Below are positions 38,301 to 49,514 of a stretch of 64,000 nucleotides of DNA, piece after piece. Both the position numbers and the translations under genes were made by a program. This DNA is from Hydractinia symbiolongicarpus (taxonomy: Eukaryota > Cnidaria > Hydrozoa > Anthoathecata > Hydractiniidae), in the NCBI RefSeq assembly GCF_029227915.1, contig NC_079889.1:6512001-6576000 (forward strand). Reading direction: 5' to 3'. Under the pieces are notes generated by a model. That model ran no database searches. It was given only the letters and a program-made list of their open reading frames with translations, and was not told where the DNA came from. The first letter of the stretch is position 1; each line of letters opens with the position of its first letter.

Positions 38301-40952
38301 TTGTACTATTCCTTCCAGTCTCAATGCGCTACAACGTCCCAAGTCATTTTCATTAGCGCCGTCGCTTTAGAACGCTCTTAACTACGTGCACAGTCCTATA
38401 AAGGCTGTAATATGGCCTTTTGCAGTCTAATAAAGGTCTGACACGTAAATCACGTGGTTACATCTGCCTGCGCAGGTTACTATTGTACTATTCCTTCCAG
38501 TCTCAATGCACTACGACGTTCCAAGAGGTTTTCCTTAGCGCCATGGCCTTACAACACTCTTAACTACGTGCACAGTCCTATAAAGGCGTAATATGGCCTT
38601 TTGCAGTCTAATAAAGGCTTCACACGTAAATCACGTGGTTCCATCTGACTGCGTAGGTTACCATTGTACTATTTCTTCCAGTCTCAATGCACTACAACGT
38701 TCCAAGAGGTTTTCCTTAGCGCCATGGCCTTACAACACTCTTAACTACGTGCACAGTCCTATAAAGGCCGTAATATGGCCTTTTGCAGTCTAATAAAGGC
38801 TTCACACGTAAATCACGTGGTTCCATCTGACTGCGCAGGTTACCATTGTACTATTTTTTCCAGTCTTAATGCACTACAACGTTTCAACAGGTTTTCCTTA
38901 GCACCATGGCCTTACAACACTCTTAACTACGTGCACAGTCCTATAGAGGCCGTAATATGGCCTTTTGCAGTCTAATAAAGGCCTGACACCTAAATCACGT
39001 GGTTCCATCTGCCTGCGCAGGTTACCATTGGACTATTCCTTCCAGTCTCAATGCACTACGACGTTCCAAGAGGTTTTCCTTGGCGCCGTGGCCTTACAAC
39101 ACTCTTAACTACGTTCACAGTCCTATAAAGGCCGTAATATGGCCTTCTGCAGTCCAATAAAGGCCGCAGACGTAAATCACGCGGTTTCATCTGCCTGCGC
39201 AAGTTACCATTGGACTAGTTGTTCCAATCTCAATGCTCTACAACGTCCCAAGTCATTTTCATTAGCGCCGTTGACTTAGAACGCGCTTAACTACGTGCAC
39301 AGTCCTATAAAGGCTGTAATATGGCCTTCTGCAGTCTAATAAAGCCCTCACACGTAATTCAGGTGGTTCCATCTGCCTGCGAAGCTTACCGTTGGACTAT
39401 TCCTTCCAGTCTCAATGCGTTACAACGTCCAAAGTCATTTTCATTAGCGCCGTCGCCTTAGAACGCTCTTAACTACGTGCACAGTCCTATAAAGGCTGTA
39501 ATATGGCCTTTTGCAGTCTAATAAAGGCCTTATACGTAAATCACGTGGCTCCATCTGCCTGCGCAGGTTACCATTGGGCTATTCCTTCCAGTATCAATGC
39601 GCTACAACGTTCCAAGTGGTTCTCCTTAGCGCTGTGGCCTTAGAACGCTCTTAACTATGTGCACATTCCTATGAAGGCTGTAATATGGCCTTTTGCAGTC
39701 TAATAAAGGCCACACAATTAAATCACGTGGTTTCACCTGCCTGCGCAGGTTACCGTTGGACTATTCCTTACAGTCTCAATGCACTACAACGTTCCAAGAG
39801 GTTTTCCTTAGCGCCGTGGCCTTACAACATTCTTAACTACGTGCACAGTCCTATAAAGGCCGTAATATGGCCTTTTGCAGTCCAATAAAGGCCGCAGACG
39901 TAAATCACGCGGTTTCAGCTGCCTGCGCAGGTTACCATTGGACTAGTCGTTCCAGTCTCAATGCGCTACAACGTCCTAAGTCGTTTTCATTAGCGCCGTT
40001 GCCTTAGTACACTCTTAACTACGTTCACAGTCCTATAAAGACTGTAATATGGCCTTTTGCAGTCTAATAAAGGCCTCACACCTAGATCACGTGGTTCCAT
40101 CTGCCTGCGCACGCTACCATTGGATTAGTTGTTCCAATCTCAATGCACTATAACGTCCCAAGTCATTTTCATTAGCGCCGTCGACTTAGAACGCGCTTAA
40201 CTAAGTGCACAGTCCAATAAAGGCTGTAATATGGCCTTTTGCAGTCTAATAAAGGCCTCACACGTAAATCAGGTGGTTTCATCTGCCTGCGCAGCTTACC
40301 ATTGGACTATTCCTTCCAGTTTCTATCCGCTACAACGTTCCAAGTGGTTCTCCTTAGCGCTGTGGCCTTAGAACACTTTTAACTACGTGCACAGTGCATT
40401 AAAGGCTGTAATATGGCCTTTTGCAGTCTAATAAAGGCTTCACACGTAAATCACGTCGTTTCACCTGCCTGCGCAGATTACCATTGGACTAGTTGTTCCA
40501 GTCTCAGTGCGCTAAAACGTTCCAAGAGGTTTTCCTTAGCGCCATGGCCTTACAACACTCTTAACTACGTGCACAGTCCTATAAAGGCCGTAAAATGGCC
40601 TTTTGCAGTCTAATAATGGCCGCAGACGTAAATCACGCGGTTTCAGCTGCCTGCGCAGCTTACCATTGGACTAGTTGTTCCAGTCTCAATGCGCTACAAC
40701 GTCCCAAGCTATCTTCATTAGCGCCATCGCCTTATAACGCTCTTAACTACGTGCACAGTCCTATAAAGGCTGTTATATAGCCTTTCGCAGTCTAATAAAG
40801 GCCTCACACGTAGATCACGTGGTTCCATCTGCCTGCGCAGGTTACCATTGGACTAGTTGTTTCAATCTCAATGCGCTACAACGTTCCAAGAGGTTTTCCT
40901 TAGCGCCATGGTCTTACAACACTCTTAACTACGTGCACAGTCCTATAAAGGC
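35395..40952 (+). repeat. 16-mer (2,911-bp) sub-HOR, two full copies, in HOR copy 3
   Basis: Units start near 35,395 and 38,306. Matching monomers are 35,682/38,593, 35,864/38,775, 36,774/39,685 and 37,502/40,413, all 2,911 bp apart. The second unit carries 'caatgcactataacg' (40,143) and 'ccttataacgc' (about 40,731). Both also occur in the second unit of HOR copy 1 (about 13,935 and 14,523) and not elsewhere, which ties these two units together. Confidence 0.85.
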
Positions 40953-43635
40953 CAAAATATGGCCTTTTGCAGTCTAATAAATGCCTCACACGTAAATCAC
41001 GTGGTTCCATCTGCCTGCAAAGGTTACCATTGTACTATTTCTTCCAGTCTCAATGCACTACAACGTTCCAAGTCATTTTCATTAGCGACGTCGCCTTAAA
41101 ACGCTCTTAACTACGTGCACAGTCCTATAAAGGCCGTAATATGGCCTTTTGCAGTCCAATAAAGGCCGCAGACGTAAATCACGCGGTTTCAGCTGCCTGC
41201 GCAGGTTACCATTGGACTAGTCGTTCCAGTCTCAATGCGCTACAACGTCCCAAGTCGTTTTCATTAGCGCCGTTGCCTTAGTACACTCTTAACTACGTTC
41301 ACAGTCCTATAAAGACTGTAATATGGCCTTTTGCAGTCTAATAAAGGCCTCACACCGAGATCACGTGGTTCCATCTGCCTGCGCACGCTACCATTGGACT
41401 AGTTGTTCCAATCTCAATGCACTACAACGTCCCAAGTCATTTTCATTAGCGCCGTCGACTTAGAACGCGCTTAACTAAGTGCACAGTCAAATAAAGGCTG
41501 TAATATGGCCTTTTGCAGTCTAATAAAGGCCTCACACGTAAATCAGGTGGTTTCATCTGCCTGCGCAGCTTACCATTGGACTATTCCTTCCAGTTTCTAT
41601 GCGCTACAACGTTACAAGAGGTTCTCCTTAGCGCTGTGGCCTTAGAACACTTTTAACTACGTGCACAGTGCATTAAAGGCTGTAATATGGCCTTTTGCAG
41701 TGCAATAAAGGCTTCACACGTAAATCACGTCGTTTCACCTGCCTGCGCAGATTACCATTGGACTAGTTGTTCCAGTCTCAGTGCGCTAAAACGTCCCAAG
41801 TCATTTTCATTAGCGCCATGGCGTTACAACACTCTTAACTACGTGCACAGTCCTATAAAGGCCGTAATATGGCCTTTTGCAGTCTAATAATGGCCGCAGA
41901 CGTAAATCACGCGGTTTCAGCTGCCTGCGCAGCTTACCATTGGACTAATTGTTCCAGTCTCAATGCGCTACAACGTCCCAAGCTATTTTCATTAGCGCCA
42001 TCGCCTTAGAACGCTCTTAACTACGTGCACAGTCCTATAAAGGCTGTAATATAGCCTTTTGCAGTCTAATAAATGCCTCACACGTAAATCACGTGGTTCC
42101 ATCTGCCTGCAAAGGTTACCATTGTACTATTTCTTCCAGTCTCAATGCACTACAACGTTCCAAGTCATTTTCATTAGCGACGTCGCCTTAAAACGCTCTT
42201 AATTACGTGCACAGTCCTATAAAGGCCGTAATATGGCCTTTTGCAGTCCAATAAAGGCCGCAGACGTAAATCACGCGGTTTCAGCTGCCTGCGCAGGTTA
42301 CCATTGGACTAGTCGTTCCAGTCTCAATGCGCTACAACGTCCCAAGTCGTTTTCATTAGCGCCGTTGCCTTAGTACACGCTTAACTACGTTCACAGTCCT
42401 ATAAAGACTGTAATATGGCCTTTTGCAGTCTAATAAAGGCCTCACACCTAGATCACGTGGTTCCATCTGCCTGCGCACGCTACCATTGGACTAGTTGTTC
42501 CAATCTCAATGCACTACAACGTCCCAAGTCATTTTCATTAGCGCCGTCGACTTAGAACGCGCTTAACTAAGTGCACAGTCCAATAAAGGCTGTAATATGG
42601 CCTTTTGCAGTCTAATAAAGGCCTCACACGTAAATCAGGTGGTTTCATCTGCCTGCGCAGCTTACCATTGGACTATTCCTTCCAGTTTCTATGCGCTACA
42701 ACGTTCCAAGTGGTTCTCCTTAGCGCTGTGGCCTTAGAACACTCTTAACTACGTGCACAGTCCTATAAAGGCCGTAATATGGCCTTTTGCAGTCTAATAA
42801 TGGCCGCAGACGTAAATCACGCGGTTTCAGCTGCCTGCGCAGCTTACCATTGGACTAGTTGTTCCAGTCTCAATGCGCTACAACGTCCCAAGCTATTTTC
42901 ATTAGCGCCATCGCCTTAGAACGCTCTTAACTACGTGCACAGTCCTATAAAGGCTGTAATATAGCCTTTCGCAGTCTAATAAAGGCCTCACACGTAGATC
43001 ACGTGGTTCCATCTGCCTGCGCAGGTTACCATTGGACTAGTTGTTTCAATCTCAATGCGCTACAACGTTCCAAGAGGTTTTCCTTAGCGCCATGGTCTTA
43101 CAACACTCTTAACTACGTGCACAGTCCTATAAAGGCCAAAATATGGCCTTTTGCAGTCTAATAAATGCCTCACACGTAAATCACGTGGTTCCATCTGCCT
43201 GCAAAGGTTACCATTGTACTATTTCTTCCAGTCTCAATGCACTACAACGTTCCAAGTCATTTTCATTAGCGACGTCGCCTTAAAACGCTCTTAACTAAGT
43301 GCAAAGTCCAATAAAGTCTGTAATATGGCCCTTTGCAGTCTAATAAAGGCCTCACACGTAAATCAGGTGGTTTCATCTGCCTGCGCAGCTTACCATTGGA
43401 CTATTCCTTCCAGTTTCTATGCGCTACAACGTTCCAAGTGGTTCTCCTTAGCGCTGTGGCCTTAGAACACTTTTAACTACGTGCACAGTGCATTAAAGGC
43501 TGTAATATGGCCTTTTGCAGTCTAATAAAGGCTTCACACGTAAATCACGTGGTTTCACCTGCCTGCTCAGATTACCATTGGACTAGTTGTTCCAGTCTCA
43601 ATGCGCTAAAACGTCCCAAGTCATTTTCATTAGCG

Positions 43636-46321
43636 CCATGGCGTTACAACACTCTTAACTACGTGCACAGTCCTATAAAGGCCGTAATATGGCCTTTTGC
43701 AGTCTAATAATGGCCGCAGACGTAAATCACGCGGTTTCAGCTGCCTGCGCAGCTTACGATTGGACTAGTTGTTCCAGTCTCAATGCGCTACAACGTCCCA
43801 AGCCATTTTCATTAGCGCCATCGCCTTAGAACGCTCTTAACTACGTGCACAGTCCTATAAAGGCTGTAATATAGCCTTTCGCAGTCTAATAAAGGCCTCA
43901 CACGTAGATCACGTGGTTCCATCTGCCTGCGCAGGTTACCATTGGACTAGTTGTTTCAATCTCAATGCGCTACAACGTCCCAAGTCATTTTCATTAGCGC
44001 CGTCGACTTAGAACGCGCTTAACTACGTGCACAGTCCTATAAAGGCTATAATATGGCCTTTTGCAGTCTAATAAAGGCCTCACACGTAGATCACGTGGTT
44101 CCATCTGCCTGCGCAGGTTACCATTGTACTATTTCTTCCAGTCTCAATGCACTACAACGTTCCAAGAGGTTTTCCTTAGCGCCATGGTCTTACAACACTC
44201 TTAACTACGTGCACAGTCCTATAAAGGCCGAAATATGGCCTTTTGCAGTCTAATAAATGCCTCACACGTAAATCACGTGGTTCCATCTGCCTGCAAAGGT
44301 TACCATTTGACTATTCCTTCAAATATCAATGCACTACTACGTTCCAATAGGTTTTCTTTGGCGCCGTGGCCTTACAACACTCTTAACTACGTGCACAGTC
44401 CTATAAAGGCCGTAATATGGCCTTTTGCAGTCCAATAAAGGCCGTAGACGTAAATCATGTGGTTTCACCTGCCTGTGCAGGTTACCATTGGACTATTCCT
44501 TCCAGTCTCAATGCGCTACAACGTTCCAAGTCATTTTCCTTAGCGGCATGGCCTTACAACACTCTTAACTACATGCACAGTCCTATAAAGGCTGTAATAT
44601 GGCCTTTTGCAGTCCAATAAAGGCCGCAGACGTAAATCACGCGGTTTTAGCTGCCTGCGCAGGTTACCATTGGACTATTCTTTCCAGTCTCAATGCGCTA
44701 CAACGTTCCAAGTGGTTCTCTTTAGCGCTGTGGCCTTAGAACGCTCTTAACTATGTGCACAGTCCTATAAAGGTTGTAATATGGCCTTTTGCAGTCTAAT
44801 AAAGGCCTCACACGTAAATCACGTGTTTCCATCTGCCTGTGCAGGTTACCATTGGACTATTCCTTCCAGTCTCAATGCGCTACAACGTCCCAAGTGGTTC
44901 TCCTTATCGCTGTGGCCTTAGAACGCTCTTAACTATGTGCACAGTCCTATAAAGACTGTAATATGGCCTTTTGCAGTCTAATAAAGGCCTCACAATTAAA
45001 TCACGTGGTTTCACCTGCCTGCGCAGGTTACCGTTGGACTATTCCTTACAGTCTCAATGCACTACAACGTTCCAACAGGTTTTCCTTGGCGCTGTGGCCT
45101 TACAACACTCTTAACTACGTGCACAGTCCTATAAAGGCCGCAATATGGCCTTTTGCAGTCCAACAAAGGCCGCAGACGTAAATCACACGGTTTCAGCTGC
45201 CTGCGCAGGTTACCATTGGACTAGTTGTTCCAGTCTCAATGCACTACAACGTTCCAAGGGGTTTTCCTTAGCGCCGTCGACTTAGAACGCGCTTAACTAC
45301 GTGCACAGTCCTATAAAGGCTGTAATATGGCCTTTTGCAGTCTAATAAAGGCCTCACACGTAGATCACGTGGTTTCATCTGCCTGTGCAGGTTACCATTG
45401 TACTATTTCTTCCAGTCTCAATGCGCTACAACGTCCCAAGTGGTTCTCCTTATCGCTGTGGCCTTAGAACGCTCTTAACTATGTGCACAGTCCTATAAAG
45501 ACTGTAATATGGCCTTTTGCAGTCTAATAAAGGCCTCACAATTAAATCACGTGGTTTCACCTGCCTGCGCAGGTTACCGTTGGACTATTCCTTACAGTCT
45601 CAATGCACTACAACGTTCCAACAGGTTTTCCTTGGCGCTGTGGCCTTACAACACTCTTAACTACGTGCACAGTCCTATAAAGGCCGCAATATGGCCTTTT
45701 GCAGTCCAACAAAGGCCGCAGACGTAAATCACACGGTTTCAGCTGCCTGCGCAGGTTACCATTGGACTAGTTGTTCCAGTCTCAATGCACTACAACGTCC
45801 CAAGTCATTTTCCTTAGCGCCATGGCCTTACAACACTCTTAACTACGTGCACAGTCCTATAAAGGCCGTAATATGGCCTTTTGCAGTCTAATAAAGGCTT
45901 CACACGTAAATCACGTGGTTTCACCTGCCTGCGCAGGTTACCATTGTACTATTCCTTCAAATGTCAATGCACTACAACGTTCCAAGAGGTTTTCCTTGGC
46001 GCTGTGGCCTTACAACACTCTTAACTACGTGCACAGTCCTATAAAGGCCGCAATATGGCCTTTTGCAGTCTAATAAAGGCCTCACACCTAGATCACGTGG
46101 TTCCATCTGCCTGCGCATGCTACCATTGGACTAGTTGTTCCAATCTCAATGCACTACAACGTCCCAAGTCATTTTCATTAGCGCTGTCGACTTATAACGC
46201 GCTTAACTACGTGCACAGTCCTATAAAGGCTGTAATATGGCCTTTTGCAGTCTAATAAAGGCCTCACACGTAGATCACGTCGTTCCATCTGCCTGCGCAG
46301 GTTACCATTGTACTATTTCTT
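43636..46321 (+). repeat. transition zone between the two HOR families
   Basis: After the last copy of HOR A the monomer order changes. The units at 43,689 and 43,871 still resemble family A units (42,779, 42,961). From about 43,940 the right halves and successors resemble family B: about 43,900-44,270 matches about 59,710-60,080 at an offset of about 15,816 bp. The zone holds a unique 'atatcaatgcactactacg' unit (44,235), a 'gccgtagacgtaaatcatg' unit (44,417) and the first copies of the 3-mer that recurs in family B. Confidence 0.75.
44862..45807 (+). repeat. 3-mer (546-bp) tandem duplication
   Basis: About 44,862-45,407 recurs from 45,408 to about 45,807 at an offset of 546 bp. Markers are 'ggttctccttatcgctg', 'tataaagactg', 'cacaattaaatc' and 'gtccaacaaaggccgc' (44,963 and 45,509). 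The copies part where 'cgttccaaggggttttcc' (first copy) faces 'cgtcccaagtcattttcc' (second copy). Confidence 0.85.
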
Positions 46322-46386
46322 CCAGTCTCAATGGGCTACAACGTCCCAAGTCATTTTCCTTAGTGCCATGGCCTTACAACACTCTT

Positions 46387-46403
46387 AACTACGTCACAGT
46401 CCA
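46387..46403 (+). repeat. 1-bp deletion in the ACGTGCACAG segment
   Basis: The text reads 'aactacgtcacagtcca' where other units read 'aactacgtgcacagtcc', so the GTGCAC palindrome is reduced to GTCAC. The same lesion occurs near 52,206, 5,815 bp downstream, and serves as a marker of the HOR B unit start. Confidence 0.9.
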
Positions 46404-46965
46404 ATAAAGGCCGTAATATGGCCTTTTGCAGTCCAATAAAGGCCGCAGACGTAAATCACGCGGTTTCATCTGCCTGCGCAGGTTACCATTGTACTATTCC
46501 TTCAAATGTCAATGCTCTACAACGTCCCAAGTCATCTTAATTAGCGCTGTTGACTTAGAACGCGCTTAACTACGTGCACAGTCCTATAAAGGCTGTAATA
46601 TGGCCTTCTGCAGTCTAATAGAGGCCTCACACGTAATTCAGGTGGTTCCATCTGCCTGCGCAGCTTACCATTGGACTATTCCTTCCAGTCTCAATGCGCT
46701 ACAACGTTCCAAGTGGTTCTCCTTATCGCTGTGGCCTTAGAACACTCTTAACTACGTGCACAGTCCATTAAAGGCTGTAACATGGCCTTTTGCAGTCTAA
46801 TAAAGGCTTCACACGTAAATCACGTGGTTTCATCTGCCTGCGCAGGTTACCATTGGACTAGTTGTTCCAGTCTCAATGCTCTACAACGTCCCAAGTCATT
46901 TTCATTAGCGCTGTTGACTTAGAACGCGCTTAACTACGTGCACAGTCCTATAAAGGCTGTAATAT

Positions 46966-47958
46966 GGCCTTCTGCAGTCTAATAAAGGCCTCACAATTAA
47001 ATCACGTGGTTTCACCTGCCTGCGCAGGTTACCGTTGGACTATTCCTTACAGTCTCAATGCACTACAACGTTCCAACAGGTTTTCCTTGGCGCTGTGGCC
47101 TTACAACACTCTTAACTACGTGCACAGTCCTATAAAGGCCGCAATATGGCCTTTTGCAGTCCAACAAAGGCCGCAGACGTAAATCACACGGTTTCAGCTG
47201 CCTGCGCAGGTTACCATTGGACTAGTTGTTCCAGTCTCAATGCACTACAACGTTCCAAGGGGTTTTCCTTAGCGCCGTCGACTTAGAACGCGCTTAACTA
47301 CGTGCACAGTCCTATAAAGGCTGTAATATGGCCTTTTGCAGTCTAATAAAGGCCTCACACGTAGATCACGTGGTTTCATCTGCCTGTGCAGGTTACCATT
47401 GTACTATTTCTTCCAGTCTTAATGCGCTACAACGTCCCAAGTGGTTCTCCTTATCGCTGTGGCCTTAGAACGCTCTTAACTATGTGCACAGTCCTATAAA
47501 GACTGTAATATGGCCTTTTGCAGTCTAATAAAGGCCTCACAATTAAATCACGTGGTTTCACCTGCCTGCGCAGGTTACCGTTGGACTATTCCTTACAGTC
47601 TCAATGCACTACAACGTTCCAACAGGTTTTCCTTGGCGCTGTGGCCTTACAACACTCTTAACTACGTGCACAGTCCTATAAAGGCCGCAATATGGCCTTT
47701 TGCAGTCCAACAAAGGCCGCAGACGTAAATCACACGGTTTCAGCTGCCTGCGCAGGTTACCATTGGACTAGTTGTTCCAGTCTCAATGCACTACAACGTT
47801 CCAAGGGGTTTTCCTTAGCGCCTTCGACTTAGAACGCGCTTAACTACGTGCACAGTCCTATAAAGGCTGTAATATGGCCTTTTGCAGTCTAATAAAGGCC
47901 TCACACGTAGATCACGTGGTTTCATCTGCCTGTGCAGGTTACCATTGTACTATTTCTT
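46966..47958 (+). repeat. 3-mer (546-bp) duplication inside HOR B copy 1 (same at 52,781-53,773)
   Basis: The units at 46,964 and 47,510 share the 'cacaattaaatc' left half, 'ccaacaggttttccttggc' and 'gtccaacaaaggccgc' one unit later. These are the same markers as the transition-zone 3-mer. The first unit starts with 'ccttctgcag', the second with 'ccttttgcag'. The match ends near 47,958, where 'cttcaaatgtcaatgc' replaces 'cttccagtcttaatgc'. Confidence 0.85.
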
Positions 47959-48229
47959 CAAATGTCAATGCACTACAACGTTCCAAGAGGTTTTCCTTGG
48001 CGCTGTGGCCTTACAACACTCTTAACTACGTGCACAGTCCATCAAAGGCTGCCTTTTGCAGTCTAATAAAGGCTTCACAAATAAATCACGTGGTTTCACC
48101 TGCCTGCGCAGGTTACCGTTGGACTATTCCTTACAGTCTCAATGCACTACAACGTTCCAAGAGGTTTTCCTTGGCGCTGTGGCCTTACAACACTCTTAAC
48201 TACGTGCACAGTCCTATAAATGCCGTAAT
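47874..48229 (+). repeat. monomer pair with an 8-bp deletion across the unit boundary
   Basis: At 48,044 the sequence reads 'aaaggctgccttttgcag' where the norm is 'aaaggctgtaatatggcctttt', so 8 bp including the conserved ATATGG are gone and two units span 356 bp. The deletion removes the loop and part of an arm of the boundary dyad. It also joins two open frames into one of 130 codons. It recurs at 53,689-54,044 and near 60,221-60,230, always followed by the 'cacaaataaatc' unit, so a single event has been amplified. Confidence 0.92.
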
Positions 48230-49514
48230 ATGGCCTTTTGCAGTCCAAAAAAGGCCTCACACGTAGATCACGTGGTTCCATCTGCCTGCGCAGGTTACTA
48301 TTGGACTAGTTGTTTCAGTCTCAATGCGTTACAACGTCCCAAGTCATTTTCATTAGCGCTGTGGCCTTAGAACGTTCTTAACTATGTGCACAGTCCTATA
48401 AAGACTGTAATATGGCCTTTTGCAGTCTAATAAAGGCCTCACAATTAAATCACGTGGTTTCACCTGCCTGCACAGGTTACCGTTGGACTATTCCTTACAG
48501 TCTCAATGCACTACAACGTTCCAAGAGGTTTTTCTTGGCGCTGTGGCCTTACAACACTCTTAACTACGTGCACAGTCCTATAAAGGCCGTAATATGGCCT
48601 TTTACAGTCCAATAAAGGCCGCAGACGTAAATCACACGGTTTCAGCTGCCTGCACAGGTTACCATTGGACTAGTTGTTCCAGTCTCAATGCACTACAACG
48701 TTCCAAGGGGTTTTCCTTAGCGCCATGGCCTTACAACACTCTTAACTACGTGCACAGTCCTATAAATGCCGTAATATGGCCTTTTGCAGTCTAATAAAGG
48801 CTTCACACGTAAATCACGTGGTTCCATCTGACTTCGCAGGTTACCATTGTACTATTTCTTCCAGTCTCAATGCACTACGACGTTCCAAGAGGTTTTCCTT
48901 AGCGCCATGGCCTTACAACACTCTTAACTACGTGCACAGTCCATTAAAGGCTGTAACATGGCCTTTTGCAGTCTAATAAAGGCTTCACACGTAAATCACG
49001 TGGTTTCTCCTGCCTGCGCAGGTTACCATTGGACTAGTTGTTCCAGTCTCAATGCGTTACAACGTCCCAAGTCATTTTCAATAGCGACGTCGCCTTAGAA
49101 CGCTCTTAACTACGTGCACAGTCCTATAAAGGCTGTAATATGGCCTTTTGCAGTCTAATAAAGGCCTCACACGTAAATCACGTGGTTCCATCTGCCTGCA
49201 AAGGTTACCATTGGACTATTCCTTTCAGTCTCAATGCACTACAACGTTCCAAGAGGTTTTTCTTAGCGCCATGGCCTTACAACACTCTTAACTACGCTCA
49301 CAGTCCTATAAAGGCTTTAATATAGCATTTTGCAGTCTAATAAAGGCCTCACACGTAGATCAGGTGGTTCTATCTGCCTGCGCAGGTTACCATTGGACTA
49401 GTTGTTCCAGTCTCAATGCGCTACAACGTCCCAAGTCATTTTCATTAGCGCCATCGCCTTAGAACGCTCTTAACTACGTGCACAGTCCTATAAAGGCTGT
49501 ATTATGGCCTTTCG

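Larger units (their letters stand above)
29624..43635 (+). repeat. large HOR family A, copy 3 (14,012 bp, 77 monomers)
   Basis: This copy begins with the same 'agtctactaaagg' monomer (29,677) and ends with the monomer at 43,507, the counterpart of 17,301 and 29,495. It is ten monomers longer than copy 2 because the 16-mer is complete and duplicated (36,774 and 39,685). It is 2 bp short of 77 x 182 relative to copy 2's register because the +2 insertion is absent from the unit at 42,779. Where a fourth copy would start, near 43,636, the sequence switches to a different monomer succession. A private change at 31,133 turns the usual 'atatgg' into 'atatag'. Confidence 0.9.

Noticed and set aside
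47874-48266. 130-codon frame with an internally duplicated protein (also at 53,689)
   Set aside because: The duplication is simply two monomers brought into the same frame by the 8-bp deletion at 48,050.
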